Part shown: positions 1 through 11,092 of the stretch, one piece after another | Numbering within the stretch: position 1 is the stretch's first letter | How the letters are laid out: every line of letters begins with the position of its first letter | Source of the DNA: Closterium sp. NIES-65 | Lineage: Eukaryota > Streptophyta > Zygnematophyceae > Desmidiales > Closteriaceae | Direction of reading: 5' to 3' | NCBI GenBank assembly: GCA_948144175.1 | Contig: CANXME010002463.1 | Coordinates: forward strand, 124,001-188,000 | DNA length: 64,000 nt | Made by a program: the position numbers and the translations under genes | Notes under the pieces: model-generated | Databases searched by the model: none | Seen by the model: only the letters and a program-made list of their open reading frames with translations | What the model was told of the DNA's origin: nothing

Positions 1-13
1 TTGCCTATGGGGG

Positions 14-147
14 TGTCTCAAACATTATATATGTTATGCTTGTGTAGGCTACAGTGGGTTAGCCTATAGGGGGTACACAATTCTAGGGTTTCCTACTTGT
101 ACTCATTTCACTGCTAGTTCATTCATTCCTGTTCGCTTATTCTCACA
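14..147 (+). repeat. LTR (3' LTR of a Copia element lying left of the window)
   Basis: The 134-bp sequence begins TGTCTCAAAC and ends TTCTCACA, with the TG...CA ends of an LTR. It is preceded at 1-13 by TTGCCTATGGGGG, which matches the polypurine tract before the 3' LTR of the other Copia-related elements here. It also carries the family signatures GTACACAATTCTAGGGTTT and a TACTTGTACTC stretch. The rest of this + strand element must lie outside the window. Confidence 0.7.
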
Positions 148-853
148 CTGCTCTTATTGTGTTGTTTAACACCGTGTTGCTTGGGTGTCCCATGCGTGCG
201 TGCCAGATGTCTTCGGAGGCGCGGTGTTCGGGTGAGCGTCGATACGCGTCGGAGTTGGAGTAGAAGCTGGCGGTGAAGTTTGCGCTTCTATGGACTTCCC
301 GTTGAGCCGGATTCAGCTGCCGTGCGGGTGTTGGTAGTGCTTCCTCGACGAGGTCTGGTGTCGTTGCTGCTGCTACTGTTGTTGTTCCTGCTACTGCCGA
401 TGATGTCGCTGCTGCTGCCGATGATGTCTCTGCTGCTGCCGATGTTGTCTCTGCTGCTGCCGATGTTGTCTCTGATGCTGCCGAATGTTGTATTGTTACT
501 AACGCACGTGTTCGTTCTGCTTCAGGAATGGTATGTGAATACCAAAAGCCTTCCGGACTGAAGTCGGGGTCGAGATCCGGTGGGTGCGTCCAAGATGTGA
601 AGGTGACGATCCCGTCAGTGTCTGCGGTGCCTAGGTCTGGGATGAGGACATTGTTCTTCAGGACCGCCTTTCCGATGTAGAGGCCGCCCTTCCTGTAGTA
701 CAGCTTGAACTCCTGGGTGGTACTGTCGGCTTCCAGATGTATGCCTTTCGCCATCAACTGACTGACGCTCAGTAAGTTGTAGCCAAGTCCTTCTGCTATT
801 AGGACTTTGGACATTTGCAGTATGACATTCGTCTCTCGTGACTGAAGTTGCAC
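143..853 (-). pseudogene. Truncated Copia pol fragment (protease tail to pre-integrase)
   Basis: The 236-codon open frame contains GLGYNLLSVSQL, the conserved block after the Copia protease, and WHARMGHPS, the start of the GAG-pre-integrase zinc-binding region. Between them lies an Ala/Thr/Ser low-complexity stretch of repeated TSAAAE-like units. Gag, the protease active site, the integrase core, RT and RNase H are absent. The frame ends by running into the LTR at 14-147, so this is a deletion remnant. Its family differs from Copia A, B and C, which have HHRLGHPS at this site. Confidence 0.75.
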
Positions 854-869
854 TACTCCTTGTCGTCAT

Positions 870-1004
870 TGTCATAAGTATGAAACAGGAATGGAGAAAG
901 AGGGGGTTCACTAGCAAGCAGTTGGATACAAATAGCAAACCCTAACTGGGTTGTACTCGCTATGGAGCACCCCACTGCAGGCTAGACAAGATAACATTCT
1001 GACA
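870..1004 (-). repeat. LTR, minus orientation, 5' of the Copia fragment
   Basis: On the minus strand this 135-bp sequence starts TGTCAGAATG and ends TTATGACA, and has the GTACAACCC and AGGGTTTGCTATTTGTA blocks shared by the LTRs of N1, N2 and N3. It is probably the 5' LTR of the fragment at 143-853. No TGGTATCAGAGC primer site is visible next to it, which fits a deletion of the leader and gag. Confidence 0.65.
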
Positions 1005-1989
1005 GTCGTATGCGCAGGTTCTGATTATTGGCGACAGTGATGACGACTTCTCGTTGAAGTTGGTGCTCGCGTTGAACAAAACGTCATGAAGAGCACATAT
1101 GTTGTCCGCAGCAACTGTCCAAGAGCACATAATTAAACTGTTTTACTGTTGCGGTTCGATACAGTGCGACTCGGGCAACTGCTCAATGTCGAGTTAGTTG
1201 TGTGTCCTTGCTGTCGCGCTGCATTTGTCAAGTCAATGTTCGCTGACCTTTGACTTTCGCGTAACCTCCAGCGGTTACTTGAACCTCCGAGGGTTGACTC
1301 GCTGGTGCCTTGATATGCTCTGCTTCGCTTGTGTCTTGGTGTTTTGACACGAGAGAGGCGCTTAAGATTGTTTGTTCCCAACAAGACGAACATCAACACA
1401 AGAATTAAAACGACATACTACTAGGTCAAAACGGGCTTGAAACCAGCATAAATCAATGAGAATAGGTGCAGCTTATCAACGACCTAAAATAGTACCATTA
1501 GATGCGCTGAAATTAATGACTAAAATTGATACTGCTTCTTACCGTCAACTAACGAAGTTCTAAGATACGCTAAACTATATGACTAGAATAAGAGCCTGCA
1601 TGGTAAGGTCTAGGTGGCAGCTTGATTTTCTTACCTGTTGAGTGGTAGGAGGAGCATGAGTGGCGGGAGGAAACATAACTAGGCATCTCTCACGATTGGA
1701 AAGCGGGAGAAAGAGGAAACCAAAACGAAACCCTAAGGCAGTTCACACGCAACAGTATTAAAAAAAAAAAACTCAACGCGACTTTTAACCCAAAGGTTTT
1801 GATAGTGGTTTCCAAAATTCGCCAGTCCATATGTGCTGGGTTCGATACCTGAAGCAAAGGTTTTGCGGTTTCTGCTAAACAAACATTCTATATCAAATAA
1901 GATAAAAACACTCCTAGGCATTCAAGGATGAAGATAAGATGTATATAAAAACCGGATGTGTGAAAAACAGCTTCGCAACTGAAAGCCTC
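1005..1989. other. Intergenic region without recognisable gene
   Basis: AT-richer than its surroundings, with A-runs near 1760. Short open frames here have no recognisable domain. I see no RNA gene or complete transposon. Confidence 0.5.
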
Positions 1990-2558
1990 ATCGGAATTCG
2001 GTCGTCGGAACGGTTTTGCCAGTGTCGTCGAGGGGGGTTGTCAGAGCCGAGAATGACGAGGCATGCGACTGACGCGCGTGCGGGCCCGCCAGCCTGGCCC
2101 AGGGCTGGGCCGAGCGCACGACCGCCACCCCGCAGCAACGCTCCAAGAGTGAACAGCGGCCCACGTTACCGGGTGGGGTCGGCGAACTGGCGACCCGTCG
2201 CGCGAGGGAAAGTAACCCTCGCACGAAGGCAGCCCAACCGTGCCACCTGCCCGCGAGGTCCTAGTAACCCATCGCGGCCTGACCGCACGGGCAGGCGAGG
2301 GCCGGGCGAAAAATCGGGGGCCCCTCGGGACACTTGACAATTTCGCGACCCATTGCGGTCGCGCCACGTGTTCGCCCGTGGCTTCGCAGCGCACGCATGC
2401 GAAATTTCGGACGATGCGAAATTAAAACATCTCGCATCTACCACCGCGATCCGCTACGAAAATCGATACGTGTCAGCCCTAGATGTCAGAATGTTCTTAT
2501 CTAGCCTGTAGTGGGGTGCTCTATAGCGAGTACAACCCTGTTAGGGTTTGCTATTTGT

Positions 2559-2681
2559 TGTCAGAATATTATGCTCTAGCCTGTAGTGGGGTGCTCCATA
2601 GCGAGTACAACCCTTCTAGGGTTTGCTATTTGTATCCCCATTCTTGCTAGTTCAACTCTCTTCTTCTTTCTAAATTTCACA
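2559..2681 (+). repeat. N1 5' LTR
   Basis: Starts TGTCAGAATATTATGC, ends AAATTTCACA and is followed directly by the tRNA-Met primer site. Confidence 0.9.
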
Positions 2682-2810
2682 TGCTATCAGAGCAGGTCGA
2701 TCCCCTTGGATCGATCCTGTGGGTGGGCTTACCACCTCGTTGCTTCCGCTGCAACTACTACTGCTACTCTCTGTGCCGCACGCCCCGTGGCGTGCGGCAG
2801 TTTTTCTTCC

Positions 2811-3000
2811 CGCCGTGCGCCCCGAGGCGCGCGGCGATTTTCTGCCCGCCGTGCGCCCCGAGGCGCGCGGCGGTTTTCTGCCCACGGTGCGCCCCGAGGC
2901 GCGCGGTGGTTTTCTGCCCGCCGTGCGTCCCGAGGCGCGCGGCGGTTCTCTGCCCGCCGTGCTCCCCGAGGCGCGCGGCGGGTTTCTGCCCCGTCACGCC
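2811..3000 (+). repeat. 36-bp tandem repeat in N1 leader
   Basis: About five copies of a unit built on CCGTGCGCCCCGAGGCGCGC followed by GGCGGTTTTCTGCCC. Each contains the hairpin-forming GCGCGCC/GGCGCGC type palindrome also found once in the leaders of Copia A and B. Confidence 0.8.
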
Positions 3001-3970
3001 GCGCGTAGCTCTCGGGAGGCGCTGCGACGGGCGACGGGGACCCGTGCGTCGCCCCCCCCCCCCCCCCCCGTCGCCGCTCCTATCGGCCCCGTCGCCGCCG
3101 CCAGCGGCCCCGTCGTCGCCGCCAGCGGCCTCGTCGCCGCCCTTGCACGGCCCCGGCCCCGCCCCGGCCATTTCCCCTCGCCTGTCGAGGCGACCCTCGG
3201 GGGGGCGCTTGGGGGAGGGGGGCGGGCGCCGCCCCTTCTGCCACCTGTTTTGGCGCCCTGGGAGGCCGCGCATCGGTCCCCCCCCCCCCCCCCCCCCCCC
3301 CTCTCTCCCCCCCGTAACCTCCCTACCCGCCATCCCGCCCTGCCCTGTGTTAGGGTTTGGGGGTGGCGAGTAGGGGGTGGCGGGTGTGTGGTCTCTCCTG
3401 CTCCTCCTCCTCCTCTGTCTCCCACTACTGCACCTGCCGCTGAGGGGGGTGGGTGTGTGGGAGTCGACGGAGTGGTGCTAGGGGGTGGGGTGTGAGTGAC
3501 CCTAGCGGTGTAGCAACGGGTGTGTGCCAGGGGGAGTGGGATAGTTTGGGGAAGCTGCATGGAGGTTGCCGACGTGTCGCCAACAGCACCTGTAGTCCGG
3601 GGAGTTGCTCCGGTAGCCCAGTTGTAGCCAGCTGTGCCAGCCGCCCGTGGGTCCGTTGCTCGTCTGCCGCTACTTTAGCCGCGGGGCCAGTTACTCCAGT
3701 ATTCCGGAGCGGTAGCCGCTGTGCCAGTGTGCCTCCTGTTGCCCGTGTGTCTGCAGCTTCAGCCGTTGCCTCCTATCTCCTCTCCTCTCACTCTCTCTCC
3801 TCCTCCTCACTTGCCCGTTGTGACTACCGCTAGCTTTGCTCATAATTGTGAACCTTAAACTATTGCTTCATGAACTTGTGCTCAGAATGTGTGGTGACAT
3901 TGTGATCCACCCTGAGCTTGTACTGCTTTGTTTGCTCTGCTGATTACACCCCACTTTGGCTATGGGGGTG

Positions 3971-4093
3971 TGTCAGAATATTATGCTCTAGCCTGTAGTG
4001 GGGTGCTCCATAGCGAGTACAACCCTTCTAGGGTTTGCTATTTGTATCCCCATTCTTGCTAGTTCAACTCTCTTCTTCTTTCTAAAATTCACA
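3971..4093 (+). repeat. N1 3' LTR
   Basis: Near-identical to 2559-2681 and preceded by the polypurine tract TATGGGGGTG. Confidence 0.9.
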
Positions 4094-5262
4094 TTTGTAT
4101 CCCCATTCTTGCTAGTCAAACTCTCTTCTCTCTTCTAACTTTTCTCATGCTATCAGAGCAGGTCGATCCCCTTGGATCGATTCTGTGGGTGGGCTTACCA
4201 CCTCCTAGCTTCCGCTGCTATTTCTACCACTACTCTCTGAGCCGCACGCCCCGTGGCGTGCGGCACTTTTTCTTCCCGCCGTGCACCCCGAGGCGCGCGG
4301 CGGTTCTCTGCCCGCTGTGCGCCCCGAGGCGCGCGGCGGGCTTCTGCCCCGTCGTTCGCCGTGTCGCCCTCTGGAGGCGCCGCGACGGGCGACGGGGACC
4401 CGCGCGTCGCCCCCCGTCGCCCGTCGTGGCCTGCGCGCCGCCCGTACAGGCAGCGCGCGGCCCGTACGGGCTGCGCCAGGACTGGCCTCGCCCTAGCCAT
4501 GTCCCGTCGCCCGTCGCGGCGCACCGAGGGCACGTGCACCGCCCCCCCCCCCCCCCCCCCCTTTTCCCGTCGCCTGTCGAGGCGACCCTCCGGGGCCGCG
4601 TGCGGGAGGGACTACCTGGGGGTAGGGGGGCGAGCGCCGCCCCTTCTGCCGCCTGTTTTGGCGCCCTGGGAGGCCGCGCGTCGGTCCCCCCCCCCCCCCC
4701 CCTCCCCCGTGACCTCCCTACCCGCCATCTCACCCTGCCAGTGTTAGGGTTTGGGGGGTGGCGAGTAGGGGGTGGCGAGTATGGGGGTGGCAGTTGTGCA
4801 TTCCTCCCTTTGCTCCTCCTCCTCCTTCGTCTCCCACTGCTGCAGCTGTCGCTGAGGGGGGTGGATGAGTGGGAGACTGGGGTTTAGGGTTTAAGGGGGG
4901 TGCATGGGAGTGGAGCTAGGGTTTGAGCAGTTGGCGTGTGCCAACCGTGTTAGGGTTTGCTATTTGTTAACTTTTCTCACTAGAGACGCTCCGCGCGCAG
5001 GCGAGTTGTGCGTCCCCTCGCCGACCTGGGCCAATGGACGCGAGGTCGTCGCTCCGCCAGGGCGGAGACGGGCCACCTGTGCCACTAGCGCATGCGCCCT
5101 CCGAGCCCTGCCGAGCCAGGCCCCACACCCTTAGGCGATGCTGAACGGCCCCACCCCCTTTTCATTGCGGAAGGTGGCTTCGCTCCTCATTTTCTCCTTT
5201 TCTCATTTTCCCAGACAGCTCTGCGCCTCCCCCTAGATCCGTGCTATCGTACCTTAGTCGAT

Positions 5263-8200
5263 ATGGAGCCGATCCCCGACGCCGAGAAGTCGGCGCCGAC
5301 TTGGGCTGACTTTCCCCTTAGACACCGAATGGGTCGCGGTCTCAGCTTCACCTTCGAGTGGGACGGCTTCCCCGCCCTTCGCGACCAGAAGAAAGAGTTC
5401 ACCGACAGATGCTTGGGATTCGCCATCAGGTGGGACTCAAGAAGTCGCGGTTTAGGGCGTCTATCGGTTCCGACTTCCTCTAGATGGGCGCAATAAGTAT
5501 ATGTCGGCGCCGTCGGGGGCGGATTGTCGCAGATTGTCGCGACTTCGTCCATGGACGTCGGTCGGCATAGCAAGCGTCGATCTGGTAGCGTTTGCTTATC
5601 TGCCATCCCATCATCCCTCATGCCCACTCGTGCGCCCAGGTACGCTTGGTTTTGCAATGAACTGAACGGCCAGAAGTTGTGGGTAATCGGAGTCGGCCCG
5701 CTTCGATCGGCCTTGAAGGCCGCAGACCATTCTTGCTTTACTACGGTTTTCGACACCGACATCGCCGCCATCCCGTTAAGCACGACGTGAGTTGTTTCCC
5801 CGTTGTCCAGTTATCGTTTTGTTTAGTCGGTCGCATCATCGCCTAATGTTGTGGTCGACGCCGTCGTGTATTGCTTGTGCAGCAGCGGTCCGCTTCCAGG
5901 GTCACACTGCAGCGTCATAGCCATCCTCTACCCAGGAGATCTGCTGAAGGCTGAGGGACAGGTCTGCAGGACCTCGATCCAGCACATCGACCCGCATACC
6001 GGGAAACTGAAGCACCGCGACGAGGCCGTACGCGTGCTGAAGTAAGTTGTGAATAGTCGTCGATTTCCCGCTTGTTATTCGCCGACCCAGGGTATCACAT
6101 GCTGACCGCCTTCCTTTACCACGATTCTCCAGGCTATTCCGCAAGGCAGTCCTGGCTGAGGTGGGGCGTCCCGGTAGGCAGTGGGACGGGGCACCGCCAT
6201 CACAAGCAGTGGTGGAGGACAGGCTTGCCGACTACGACCACCCTATCCGCGACGTGAGTTGCACGTTACACGTTTATCCATTAAGGAGGGTGCACGTTTC
6301 TGTATGCTCCGCTCACAATGTTATGCGTTTGTCGGTGTTGTATGCAGAAAGTGCCAGACAGAGTGTCGGACGAGAAGGTCGGCACCCGCATGCTTGCCGC
6401 GACGTCGTTCAGGTGGGTGGCCGAGCAGGTTGACCTGCTGACGGGCGAGAAGGGCCGTGGTGCGGTGAGACTCGAGAACATCAAGACAAAGGGGCTAAAG
6501 TCGTTGCGAGACAGCATGGTGGAGTACATCTGCAAGCGCATCGCCGAAAAACGCTATGCGGCACCGACATCACAACCCGCCGACAGTGTGATTGATGACG
6601 ACGGCGCGGAAATACAGACGGCGCCCCAAGCAGCAGTTGCCGCCCAGCATCAGAGGAACGCGAAGGTGTCCACGGAAGGAGGAAACGGTGGTGGAGGAGG
6701 CAACGCTGCGACAGGTGGAGGAAGGAAGGAAGAGGAGGAGTTGGAGGAGGATTCGGAGTTGGAGTCGGAGTCGGAGTCTGAGGAGGAGGCGGAGAAGCGG
6801 AAGGACAAGGACGAGGAGGAGGAGGAGGAGAAGGACGAGAAGGATGACGGCGATGAGGAGGAGGAAGGGAAGGATGAGGAGGGGGAAGGGAAGGATGGGG
6901 AGGGGGAAGGGAAGGATGAGGAGGGGGAAGGGAAAGATGGGGAGGGGGAAGGGAAGGATGAGGAGGGGGAAGGGAAGGATGGGCAGGGGGACGGGAAGGA
7001 TGAGGAGGGGGAAGGGAAGGATGGGGAGGGGGACGGGAAGGATGAGGAGGGGGTGGAGGAAGCGGTGGAGTACGAGGTGGATTTCGAAGAGGAGGAAGCT
7101 GCACTAGAGGCGGTGGGGTCGGTGGATGAAAATAACGAGGAAGCGGAGGATGGCGATTCGGGTAATGATACGAGGTCGGCAGATGGGGGGAAGGAGAAGG
7201 ATGAGGTCGGCATGGAGGCAATGACGGAAAAGGGCCAGGAGGAGGCGGCATGCGAAGGTGGGAAGGTGTCGGTCGACGCCGGCAAAGCGGCAAACACCAC
7301 GGGCGTGCAGGAGACGGGGGACGCTTCTGGTCGGCAGGGTAATGAGCTGGACGACGTCGAGCAGGTGCGACGGGAGAACTGGCTGTTGAGGGCGGAGAAC
7401 GCTCGGCTGGCGACGTTGCTCGATGCGGAGCAGGCTCGGCTGGACAGGTTTTTTGTTGGGATACATGGACTTGTCGACCACGTGAAGGAGTTGGCCGAGC
7501 AGGTCGACGACACCGATAAGTATGCGGCGGAACAGCTGCGAAACGCGACGGCGGCCATGTCGAAGACAATCACGGGCAACATCACCGGCAGCTTCGACGA
7601 AGCGTGGAAGACGATGAAGACCTTCGCGGAACAGGCGACGGCGTGGTTGGAGGACTTCGACAACCCGCAGGGTCGTGTGGCAGTTGCACGCGCAGTAGCG
7701 TTCGATGCGTTGGCCGAGCATGTGACTGGGGTGGTGGGCGAAGCGCAGCGGGGTTTGGAGCTGTACATCACGACGCAACTATCCGCCGCGCAGGTCAACA
7801 TCGCCACCGCTGTGACCACCAGGCTCCCCGTGCAGCCGCCACCACCGCCTCCGCCCACGCCGCCCGCCCTCCCGGAAGAGCTCTTGAAGTCGTTCAAGGC
7901 CGACATTATGAAGGCGGTGACGGAGGCCACCCAGCAGTCTTTCGTCGCTTCCGGGATGAAGATGATGGCCGAGATGGTCGGCACTGTGGCGCCTGGTCGA
8001 CGTGGGTCGTCGCCGTCGGCCAATGACGCCGATCACGCGCAACGGAAGACGGCCGACAAGCAGGTCCTGAAGAGGACGGGCGACGGAGACGACAAGGAGA
8101 GCGCGAAGGGCGACGCGAAGCGGAGCAAGGGATCGGACGGGAGCCGCGGCTCGAAGCCTGCGCCACAGAGCGTGGTCGGCCAGTTGAACACGAAGGCGGG

Positions 8201-10604
8201 GTGGAGGGTGATAAGGACGTCGAACACCAAGGGTGGCGGAAGCGGGACGGCAGAGAGTGGCCCTGCCGACGGGGCTGCCGCTAACGTCACCGCTCAGCCA
8301 GGCCCGCCTTTGCTCACCGAGAAGAGCCATCCTCAGGCGAGCGGTGGGAAAGTCATGACTGACAAGGAGGTCCCAACTGCTCAGGCGGCGGAAGATGGCG
8401 GCGCCGGAACCACCAAGGGACCGTCCGTCGCTGTGGCGGCCAAGGGCAAGACGAAGGCTGCTTCTGCTACGGTCGTCGGCACCACCAAGTGCCCTCCCCG
8501 TAACCCCCCTGCGGCTACCAGCGCGCCTGCCGGCCAGTCAGGTGCGACCAAAGATGGGGAGGCCCGTGCGCCCCCTCCAGCTCCAGGAGCCCTGGCTGCC
8601 GTCAAGGGCGGCGCGAAGGCTGCTTCGGCTAAGGGCGCTGCTCCGGCATCAGCTAAGGGGCCCCCCGGTGCTGACACGCTCAGGGAGATGCTCCGCCGCA
8701 TGGAGGCACATAGCAGGGACGTGCAGCAGCATCCCGTGGTCGACGCCGGCCTTGCCGGAACAACACGTCGCTCCGTCACTCCGCAGGTTGCCGGCACATC
8801 GTCCGGGGCCCCACCTGCAGCGCATCCGGTCGCCGCCCCAACGCCTGCGGACTCCAAGTCAGCGTTTCTGCGCGCCCATTTAGTCGGACGCAAAGCGGCT
8901 GCTCCACCGGTGACTCAGCAGGAACACGGCAAAAGCGCGACGACGACGTTGGTAAACGCGACCGCACCCTCACCAGGTGCAGCTGTGGTCGATGCAGCGG
9001 CAGAGAGGGGAGTGAGTGCAGCGCTAGCCACCGGCGGCCGCGCCGACAAGCATGCCGCACTCGCTGCCTTCCTGGCCCATTTTGATGCAGCAGAACGCCC
9101 TGAGCACGCCCCTGCACTGGCCATCATGGACACGGCGCATGTGGGGCCGTCGGCGACCCACGGTGGGGGGTCGGCGGAGCCGACGGCTGCAACGGGTGCT
9201 GTCGCCGAGAGTAGTGCGGGAGGGAAGGGGAAGGTCGACACCGGGAAAGGGAGCGCGGTCTCTTAGAGGAGCACGCAGGCGATGTCGGCGGGGAAGGAGA
9301 TGTCGGAAGAGAAAGGGAAGAAGTCGGAAGGGAGTCAGGACAAGAAGGGCGGCAAGAGTAAGCCGGGGAAGAAGGAGAAGGCGGAGGAGGATGACGAGGA
9401 GGGCGGCGAGGGAGATAAGGAACGCAGGGGGCATGGCATCCGCCAAGACAGATCCGGCGACGGGCATGGGTGGGTGCGCGAGATTAAGGTAAACGGACGG
9501 AATCGATACATCGGCAAGTCGAGGGAGAAGATGGAGTTGGCCTACGAGCACGCGATTGCGTACGTCGTCTACGACGGCTACGTGAGCAAGGTGCTCATGA
9601 AGGAGCTCACCGTCTTGAAGCCGGGGGAGTTGGAGAAATGGAAGGAGATGTGGGAGGAGGTCAAGTTCTTACCAACTGGGTTGTGGACGGTGATGTGGGC
9701 CAGAGGCTTGTGCCATCCGAGAGCAAGGTAAGACGGCTACCGACGCGCCGAGTTCTGTCGACCATGTCGGTGTCATTACGCTACAGTCGGTTTCGTTTTA
9801 ATGTGTTTGTGCGGCAGGATCGACGACATACTCGGCAGGTACCGTGGGTACGCAAGGTCAGGTGATGCGCTTCATGGGGTGCTCTGGCCGGCGATCTGGT
9901 TCCCCATCATCGAAAACACGGAGGAAGGCAAGGAGGAGACGGAGGCTCTCATGTCGGCGATGGTGAATCGCGTGTCGATGTGCGCGGCGTATGGGAAAGT
10001 CGCGGCGAGCGCGGCGTTTGGGAAGGTTGACGCGAGCGTAGAAGGGAATGCGGGAGAGAAGATGGGGATGGAAGGCGCGGAGGGGAAGGCGGACGAGAAG
10101 ACGGAGATGGCGGCCCAGGCGTTAGCGGCATCTGCATGCGCCCTCTGGTGCTTTGTGGAGACGGGAGCATCGTTGCTCGGTGCTGTGGGCGAAGGGAAGG
10201 CGGCGGCGATGGTGGCAGGTGCGGAGGAGAAGAGGGCCGAGGCATTCAAGAAGGTGATGCACGCGGTGATCGACTTAGCACGCAGTCGGGAGGCTCCTGC
10301 GGGGGAGGTTGCCCATAACGTCGCGCCATCGCTGCAGCGCCACGCAGTGGTCAGGGCCTTCGAGGAGGGAGTTGAGGAAGTCGAGGCCGACATGATCGCC
10401 AGAGAAAAGGTCGAGACCTTGGCGTTCTGGGGAATGTGCCCCGTCGTTGGGCCCAAGCTCAAAGAGCAGGGCATCGATGTGCAGTGTGACGCGAAGATGG
10501 AGTACGATATGGATCACAGGGGGAGGAAGGGAGAGAAGGTCAAGCAGGGCAAGGGCAGCAAGAGGAAGAAGGGCAAGGAGGGCAAGGGCAGTACAGATGC
10601 GTAG
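5263..10604 (+). CDS. Gene A1: companion gene of element 1, unknown function (six exons)
   Basis: I infer exons 5263-5429, 5640-5786, 5883-6041, 6133-6253, 6348-9727 and 9818-10604. All have GT-AG borders and compatible phases, giving about 1,586 codons. The ATG is supported by a 167-nt first exon of the same length in all three copies of this gene. Exon 5 has a Glu/Lys/Gly acidic repeat (about 6850-7060), a coiled coil (about 7340-7600, RRENWLLRAENARLATLLDA), a PPPPPPP stretch and Ala/Pro-rich linkers. Near 9470-9660 is a block, NRYIGKS...AYEHAIAYVVYDG, that recurs in A2 and loosely resembles AP2-type DNA-binding folds. The tail is Lys-rich. An in-frame TAG at 9264-9266 splits exon 5, and the same frame resumes with ATG at 9282. 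The protein could therefore be two proteins, a readthrough product or a pseudogene. No known family is recognised; a DNA-binding accessory factor is only a guess. Confidence 0.6.
6850..7060 (+). repeat. Acidic-repeat minisatellite within gene A1
   Basis: Repeats of 21/42 bp built on GGGAAGGATGAGGAGGGGGA encode alternating GKDEEGE and GKDGEGE units. The run is purine-only on the coding strand and preserves the reading frame. Confidence 0.85.
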
Positions 10605-11092
10605 TTGGCGGGCTGTGGTGTGCGGGATGCTATGGTATGGTTGGCACCGATGTTGTAGTAAATCTAATGACTTTTTTATCATAGGGCACGATTCTTCTTC
10701 GTTTCTGTTTGCTTCACTTTGTGATGACCCTAAACTCTACTGTTCATATTGAAACTTGCTAGCCGTCTTTGAACGATGAGCCTTGTCGGCGCATCTGTCG
10801 ACATCAATAAGAACATGCTACTCGGCGACGAGCTATAACTAGGTAAATGTCGACAGCCTAGCAACATGCAAACCTGCGAGACGTCGACATCTATCTGTGT
10901 TTTGATTAGTAATGAGCGACCGACTACATTTAACACGGCGGGATCAAGTAGGTTTGCAATGGCCTTGCTGTGGGTTGTTACAAACTAGCAGAACAACATT
11001 TGAAAAAGGGGGGGGGCGGGGGGGGAGGGGGGCTCAAAGTCTGCCACAGTTAACAGCATCGAACTACGCACACGCATATCCTACAAGCGCGC
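10605..11092. other. Convergent intergenic spacer of element 1
   Basis: Lies between the 3' ends of genes A1 and B1. Element 2 has an equivalent spacer of similar length (28391-28934). It contains several GTCGAC sites and a G-run near 11007-11030. No gene is seen. Both transcripts probably terminate here. Confidence 0.6.

Larger units (their letters stand above)
2559..4093 (+). mobile_element. N1: non-autonomous LTR retrotransposon nested in the N2 LTR
   Basis: Two 123-bp LTRs (2559-2681, 3971-4093) differ at about one position. The duplication TTTGT is at 2554-2558 and 4094-4098. The primer site TGCTATCAGAGC is at 2682-2693, and the polypurine tract GGCTATGGGGGTG is just before 3971. The interior has a 36-bp tandem repeat, C-runs and no coding domain. 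A block at 3875-3920 closely matches a block at the same pre-polypurine position in Copia A and B, suggesting that such an autonomous family supplied the machinery. Confidence 0.92.
2484..4979 (+). mobile_element. N2: non-autonomous LTR retrotransposon, contains nested N1
   Basis: The 5' LTR starts TGTCAGAATGTTC at 2484, is interrupted by N1, and ends TTTTCTCA at 4147. The primer site TGCTATCAGAGC follows at 4148, matching the 3' end of initiator tRNA-Met. The internal region is GC-rich with C-runs and no gag or pol. The 3' LTR is reduced to GTTAGGGTTTGCTATTTGT plus TAACTTTTCTCA ending at 4979. The flanking 5-bp duplication CTAGA is at 2479-2483 and 4980-4984. N2 sits in the upstream region of gene A1. 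Confidence 0.85.

Noticed and set aside
14..1004. One Copia element bounded by LTRs 14-147 and 870-1004
   Set aside because: The LTRs are in opposite orientation and differ strongly, so they belong to different elements.
1795..1860. tRNA-like GGGTTCGATACC (possible tRNA or SINE B-box)
   Set aside because: The surrounding bases do not form acceptor, D or anticodon arms, and the T-stem pairs poorly. Probably chance.
2811..3000. CRISPR-like array
   Set aside because: The units are contiguous tandem repeats without unique spacers, inside an LTR element of a eukaryotic genome.
6481..8023. Long open frames antisense to gene A1
   Set aside because: They are Pro/Ser-rich mirror translations of the acidic and GC-rich sense repeats, with no domain or splice logic.
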